Assembly: GCA_023417655.1 (NCBI GenBank)
Contig: JAEZFD010000049.1
Location: forward strand, 1 to 64,000
Direction: 5' to 3'
DNA: 64,000 nt
Source: Planctomycetota bacterium
GTDB lineage: Bacteria; Planctomycetota; Planctomycetia; Planctomycetales; Planctomycetaceae
The notes below the pieces were generated by a model that was not told where the DNA came from, ran no database searches, and worked only from the letters and a program-made list of their open reading frames with translations. Positions 60,282 through 64,000 of this stretch are shown piece by piece. Within the stretch, counting starts at the first letter, position 1. The number at the start of each line of letters is the position of its first letter. A program made the position numbers and the translations under genes.

Positions 60282-62015
60282 TCAGACTTCGACTGGTTCC
60301 AGATCTTCTTCGCTTTCACTTTCGATCGGTGGCAGATCAGCATCGCCGCCGGTGTAGAGTGATTCAACGAAGCCTCGCAGGTGCTCAGCACGGGTCTGGT
60401 GCTGCAGCTTTCGCAGGGCCTTGGATTCGATCTGGCGAATACGTTCGCGGGTCACCTTGAAGATACGACCGGTCTCTTCCAGCGTGTAGCTATAGCCGTC
60501 TCCGAGGCCGTAACGCAGCTTGATGATTTCGCGTTCGCGGTAGGTCAGTGACTTCAGCACGTGGTTGATCTTGTCGCGCAGCATCTGGTGCATCGCGGAA
60601 TCAGCCGGAGTGCTTTCGCTGCTGTCTTCGAGGAAGTCACCGTAGCTCGAGTCTTCGCTTTCGCCGACAGGCGTATCGAGACTGATCGGGTGCTTCCAGG
60701 TCTTCATGATCCGTTCGGTTTCCTCAACGGAAAGCCCGACGGCTTCTGCCAGTTCCTCGGTCGTCGGTTCGCGGCCGGTTTCCTGGCGGATCTGCTCGCT
60801 CTTTGCCTTCAGAGTCGAAATGCTCTGGAACATGTGAACCGGAATACGAATCGTCCGGGCATGGTCAGCGACCGCCCGGGTAATGGCCTGACGAATCCAC
60901 CATGTGGCGTAGGTCGAGAACTTGTACCCGCGGCGGTATTCGTATTTTTCGACGCCACGCATGAGACCGGCGTTCCCTTCCTGAATCAGGTCGAGGAAGC
61001 TCAGCCCACGGTTGCGGTACTTCTTGGCGATCGAAACCACCAGTCGCAGGTTTCCACCCGAAAGCTGCTGCTTGGCGTGTGTCCAGGCGTCAAAACGATC
61101 TCGGATCGTGATGAGTCGCTGCTTGTATTCTTCTGGAGTCTCACAGGTCATTTCGACCAGCTCCTGCAGCTCACGGCGAAGCATGGAAACTTCGTTGGCG
61201 GCAGTTGGCTTGCGCTTCAGCAGGTTGATCTCGCGGACAAGTTCTGCCATCCGCTCGCCGATCTGCTGCATCCGCTTGTACACCGGCTGCAGACGGTGAG
61301 TTCGCAGCGAGAGTTCTTCAGCGAGCGTGCACATCTTGCGGCGACGGATCTTCATCCGTTCGCGGGCAGACTGCTTCTCTTCGTTGCTGATTCCTTCGAG
61401 ACGGGTTGTCTCGAAGTCTTTGCGGTTTTCGGCGAGCAGGTGCTTCAGGGTTGGCAGGTTCACCGGCATGCGGCCGAGAATCTGTTCCTTCTTTGTGTTT
61501 TCGGTGTCTGACGTTCGCAGTGTTCGCTCGAAAGGCAGTTCACCTGAGTGCACCTGTTCGAGGATTTCGACAGCGGTGTTCAGAGCGAAGTCTGACTGCA
61601 TCAGCATGCGGCGATACCGCTTGCGGGTCACTTCGATCTGCTTGGCCAGAAAGATTTCGTCTTCGCGGGTGAGCAGTGGGATGTTGCCCATCTGGCTCAG
61701 ATACATCCGAATCGGATCGCGGGAAGACATCGGAGCGTCGGGTTCAATCAACCCGCGGGCGAGCGCCATTTCCGTGATGTCAGGTTCATGCGTTTGCTGC
61801 TGCTCCATCCGAGTCTTTTCCGCAACCGTTCGCGGTGCGTTCGGATCGTTGATCAGCGGCAAGTCGAGTTCTTCCAGCGCATGAATGATCCGGTCCATCA
61901 TGACCGGGTCACCCCCTTCATCCGGCAAATATGCGTCGACCATCTGAAACGTCAGATATCCCTGTTTGTGGGACTGTTTCATCAAGTCGCAGAGACCGGA
62001 GTCAAGTCGATGCAC
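60282..62015 (-). CDS. rpoD: Primary sigma-70 factor RpoD
   Basis: A 577-residue housekeeping sigma factor. Region 1.2 is ARGLIEPDAPMSSRDPIRMY. A non-conserved region of about 200 residues follows, with coiled coils. Region 2 is GNLRLVVSIAKKYRNRGLSF and LIQEGNAGLMRGVEKYEYRR, then FSTYATWWIRQAITRA (-10 reading). Region 3 is RIPVHMFQSISTLKAKSEQI. Region 4 is LTYREREIIKLRYGLGDGYS and VTRERIRQIESKALRKLQ (-35 reading). The start is set at GTG 62015 because AGGAG lies six bases upstream; a GTG at 62030 has none. dnaG and rpsU, the frequent neighbours of rpoD, are absent. Confidence 0.95.
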   Translation of the reverse strand: MHRLDSGLCDLMKQSHKQGYLTFQMVDAYLPDEGGDPVMMDRIIHALEELDLPLINDPNAPRTVAEKTRMEQQQTHEPDITEMALARGLIEPDAPMSSRDPIRMYLSQMGNIPLLTREDEIFLAKQIEVTRKRYRRMLMQSDFALNTAVEILEQVHSGELPFERTLRTSDTENTKKEQILGRMPVNLPTLKHLLAENRKDFETTRLEGISNEEKQSARERMKIRRRKMCTLAEELSLRTHRLQPVYKRMQQIGERMAELVREINLLKRKPTAANEVSMLRRELQELVEMTCETPEEYKQRLITIRDRFDAWTHAKQQLSGGNLRLVVSIAKKYRNRGLSFLDLIQEGNAGLMRGVEKYEYRRGYKFSTYATWWIRQAITRAVADHARTIRIPVHMFQSISTLKAKSEQIRQETGREPTTEELAEAVGLSVEETERIMKTWKHPISLDTPVGESEDSSYGDFLEDSSESTPADSAMHQMLRDKINHVLKSLTYREREIIKLRYGLGDGYSYTLEETGRIFKVTRERIRQIESKALRKLQHQTRAEHLRGFVESLYTGGDADLPPIESESEEDLEPVEV

Positions 62016-62970
62016 GTTCAGCTCCTGCACGAAAAATTAGGAAATGGTTTCGGGTGTGGGGTCTGTCTCGCCGGAGTGATTCAATCGGTTGATACGTTTC
62101 AACCGCCTGTGGAATTCCAATCGGATACGAACAGCAGAGACTGGGGTGACATCTCTATAAACGGAATTCTTTGGCGGAACTTCAAACGTCTAATTCAATT
62201 TGAACACCTGAAACAGCGCGAATACCATTGAAAAATACTGAAAAAGACACATTGTCATGACGCGGTACAGGGAGGATGACCGGAAAAACCGGTTTTCCTG
62301 TAAGCAGTCAGGAGGCCGGAAGTGTGCCGGAACTGTCAGGGGCCGGCGGTCGGATTTGGCAGTCAAGTCTGATGCCGGCAAGTCCGGGACCGGGTCTCGG
62401 AAGAGCGACGAAATTGATGTCCGCTCTTCTCTGCGATTGACCTGGACGTCGGTGGCCCCCACAACCAGAGAGGGGTCACCCTCAGCATCTTTCTTGTCAG
62501 ACCGAAAACAGCAATCTCGTGTCGGGGCGACAGCATCCTTACTCTCTCCCGGAGACTCGATCTGTCGTGCATCTGATTGCCGCGCCGAGAATTCAACATC
62601 CGACCTAACATCTGATGCCTTCACGCGTTCAATCAAACCTTGACAGGCTCGTGTCCCATCCTGGAACGCCTGTAACGCGGTCGCCATCCTAACACAACTC
62701 ACCCGACCGTCCATGAAGTATTTTTTGACGAAAACAAATTTTTCGCCAAAATTCCTCAAGTCCGACTTCTTTAATTTCTATGCGTCGCAAAACACAACGT
62801 CAACGACGTATTCCTAATAATAACACGTCTCTGACACCGCGCGGGCAGTGATCCTGAATTTTGAAACACAACGGTCCCTGCAGCGAAGGCAACATCGAAC
62901 AGGGGGGATGTGAAACAACAGGCAATCTCGTCAGTCTGGGAGGATTTCATCCGCCTGCGACGGAATTGAC
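62016..62970. other. Long intergenic region before rpoD
   Basis: About 955 bp between rpoD and the PQQ-type gene on the same strand. Two frames of 130-190 codons overlap here on opposite strands, but both have the composition of noncoding DNA and no start signal. It must contain the rpoD promoter; I cannot place it reliably. Confidence 0.45.
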
Positions 62971-64000
62971 TTAAAATTCCCGTCCCACGTTCCAGCAGGC
63001 CAACGTCTTCTCATTTCGCAAAAAATAACGGCCATTTGATAAAGCCGGCAAAGCTCGGGTCGTGCCTGTCAATGGCTGGAAACGAGAGAGAATCTGCAGT
63101 CGGTCGGGATTCGGCTGAATCATGACAAGCGTTCCAGACGTTTTTTGCGCTAAAAGCTTTCCATCAGCGTAGATCAGGGTCCCGTAGCCAAAATTTTGCT
63201 CGATCCAGCTGAGCGGGTTGGCGAGTGAAGAGCTGGGAGATGAGCGGTCGCGCCGGCTGCTGCCGCCCAGCACGTTGAGGTCAACGCATTCCAGATCGGC
63301 GGGCGGGACATCTTCGCGTCCGTTAATGAGATAGAGGTGTCCATCGATATGGATGGGAGTGCAATACTGAGTGGCAATGGGACGTTCCCCCTCCCAGAGG
63401 AGATTTGTCCCCAAGATTCCGAATTCAGCATATTTCGCCCCCAGTCCATAGCTCGACGTGACCAGCAGGCGGTCTCCCATTACGACCGGACAGGCGCCGT
63501 TGACGGTCGGACCTCGCTGCCCGAATGGGAAGGTAAAGAGGATCGCACCGCTCGCGGGGTCGACCAGTCGGCAGTTGTAACGCGTTACCATCAGGACCAG
63601 CTGGTGCCCGTCGACGTTTACCTCGATGGGGGCCGAATAGCTGGCCGGGTCATCCGTTTCTTTCCAGAGGACCTCTCCGGAGGAAAGAGCAAAGCCGACG
63701 ATTCCGTTGCCTTTTCGGCCGCCGACGTTGACGACAACTGTTTCTCCGATGATCAAGGGGGCACTTCCTGCCCCGAAGTAGCCTTCCTGTGCCCCGAATT
63801 CGCGATGCGTGTTTCGCTGCCAGAGTTGTCGGCCGGTTCCCAGTTCAAAACAGGTCAGAACCCCCTGCGCCCCGAAGGTCACCACCCGCTGGCCGCGAAT
63901 TGTCGGAACGCAGAGTGGTCCGTCCTCTTTGCCGACCTGCGGGGTGAAGGTGGTGGGCCAACTGAGTCGATAACGAGTCTTTCCTGTGGCGACGTCCAGT
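62971..64000 (-). CDS. PQQ-like beta-propeller protein (5' end outside window)
   Basis: An incomplete gene: the frame stays open on the minus strand from the stop at 62971 to the window edge, so the N-terminus lies beyond 64000 and the apparent start at 63885 is internal. The visible 340 or so residues are PQQ/YVTN-type beta-propeller repeats: TCFELGTGRQLWQRNTH, VGFALSSGEVLWKETDD, YNCRLVDPASGAILFTFPFG, CTPIHIDGHLYLINGRED. Such planctomycete proteins are mostly exported and lack true quinoprotein dehydrogenase residues. Function unknown. Confidence 0.88.
   Translation of the reverse strand, partial: LDVATGKTRYRLSWPTTFTPQVGKEDGPLCVPTIRGQRVVTFGAQGVLTCFELGTGRQLWQRNTHREFGAQEGYFGAGSAPLIIGETVVVNVGGRKGNGIVGFALSSGEVLWKETDDPASYSAPIEVNVDGHQLVLMVTRYNCRLVDPASGAILFTFPFGQRGPTVNGACPVVMGDRLLVTSSYGLGAKYAEFGILGTNLLWEGERPIATQYCTPIHIDGHLYLINGREDVPPADLECVDLNVLGGSSRRDRSSPSSSLANPLSWIEQNFGYGTLIYADGKLLAQKTSGTLVMIQPNPDRLQILSRFQPLTGTTRALPALSNGRYFLRNEKTLACWNVGREF

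Noticed and set aside
62190..62759. A 189-codon minus-strand frame upstream of rpoD
   Set aside because: Arg/Ser/Asp-rich, no ribosome-binding site, no domain, and an opposite-strand frame (62257-62643) is equally open; looks noncoding.
62780..62851. A 23-codon very basic peptide (starts MRRKTQRQRR)
   Set aside because: No ribosome-binding site and no known family; too short to support from one sequence.
1..64000. CRISPR arrays, tRNA/rRNA genes, insertion sequences, prophage or integrative elements
   Set aside because: Looked for regular repeats, tRNA T-loop words with cloverleaf context, transposase or integrase motifs and flanking repeats; none was seen.

Overview
The window looks like chromosomal DNA of a planctomycete (Planctomycetota, probably Planctomycetales). 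The marker genes are a PSD1-type cytochrome c/DUF1549/DUF1553 protein followed by a DUF1501 protein, a DUF1559 pseudopilin-like protein, an ECF sigma factor overlapping a membrane Ser/Thr kinase, and a DUF1573 protein. GC is moderate to high. I see no integrase, transposase, CRISPR array, tRNA or rRNA, so this reads as ordinary, gene-dense core and accessory chromosome. The genus cannot be fixed from the sequence alone. All homology statements come from reading motifs, not from searches.

Layout. 0.35-9.8 kb: an exported endonuclease/exonuclease/phosphatase-fold protein, a large Ski2-like helicase, a small exported protein, an ECF sigma factor/kinase pair, a GT39 glycosyltransferase and a divergent methyltransferase. 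9.8-18.6 kb: an orphan NuoL-like membrane protein that appears to lack the proton-pumping residues, TypA, a 59-codon hemP gene behind a promoter with a Fur-box-like palindrome, an exported YceI protein, an exported sialidase-like protein and an MFS transporter. 18.9-25.5 kb: YifB/ComM, then an ECF42-type sigma factor followed by seven small same-strand genes (three YCII-type, DUF1579, DoxX, GyrI-like, VOC). Two near-identical promoter-like elements lie in front of two of the YCII-type genes. 25.8-38.1 kb: an HdeD-like membrane protein, a diguanylate cyclase, AroA, RsmB, two tandem zinc-ribbon membrane paralogues, a Tat-exported superoxide dismutase, a small membrane protein, a TIM-barrel isomerase, and an unusual HTH-receiver response regulator with a soluble histidine kinase. 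38.3-46.6 kb: O-antigen ligase-like protein with TPRs, a DUF1573 protein and the PSD1/DUF1501 pair. 46.6-53.7 kb: a Minf_1886-family protein, RicT, a HAD phosphatase, PlsY, two unrecognised membrane-anchored proteins and an exported aldose 1-epimerase. 53.7-64 kb (minus strand): aquaporin, M28 peptidase with PDZ, DUF1559, a lipoprotein, EF-Ts, a zinc-ribbon protein, the primary sigma factor RpoD and a truncated PQQ-type beta-propeller protein.

The most coherent candidate system is the ECF42 module at 20.5-25.5 kb. A sigma factor with a long C-terminal extension lies beside DGPF/YCII proteins, and two sites of the form TGTCGA-N17-CGAC, sharing an 11-bp core, sit 62 and 78 bp before YCII-type genes. 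This predicts a self-contained regulon readable from sequence. The hemP promoter, where an 18/21 palindrome fills the space between -35 and -10, is the clearest single regulatory site.
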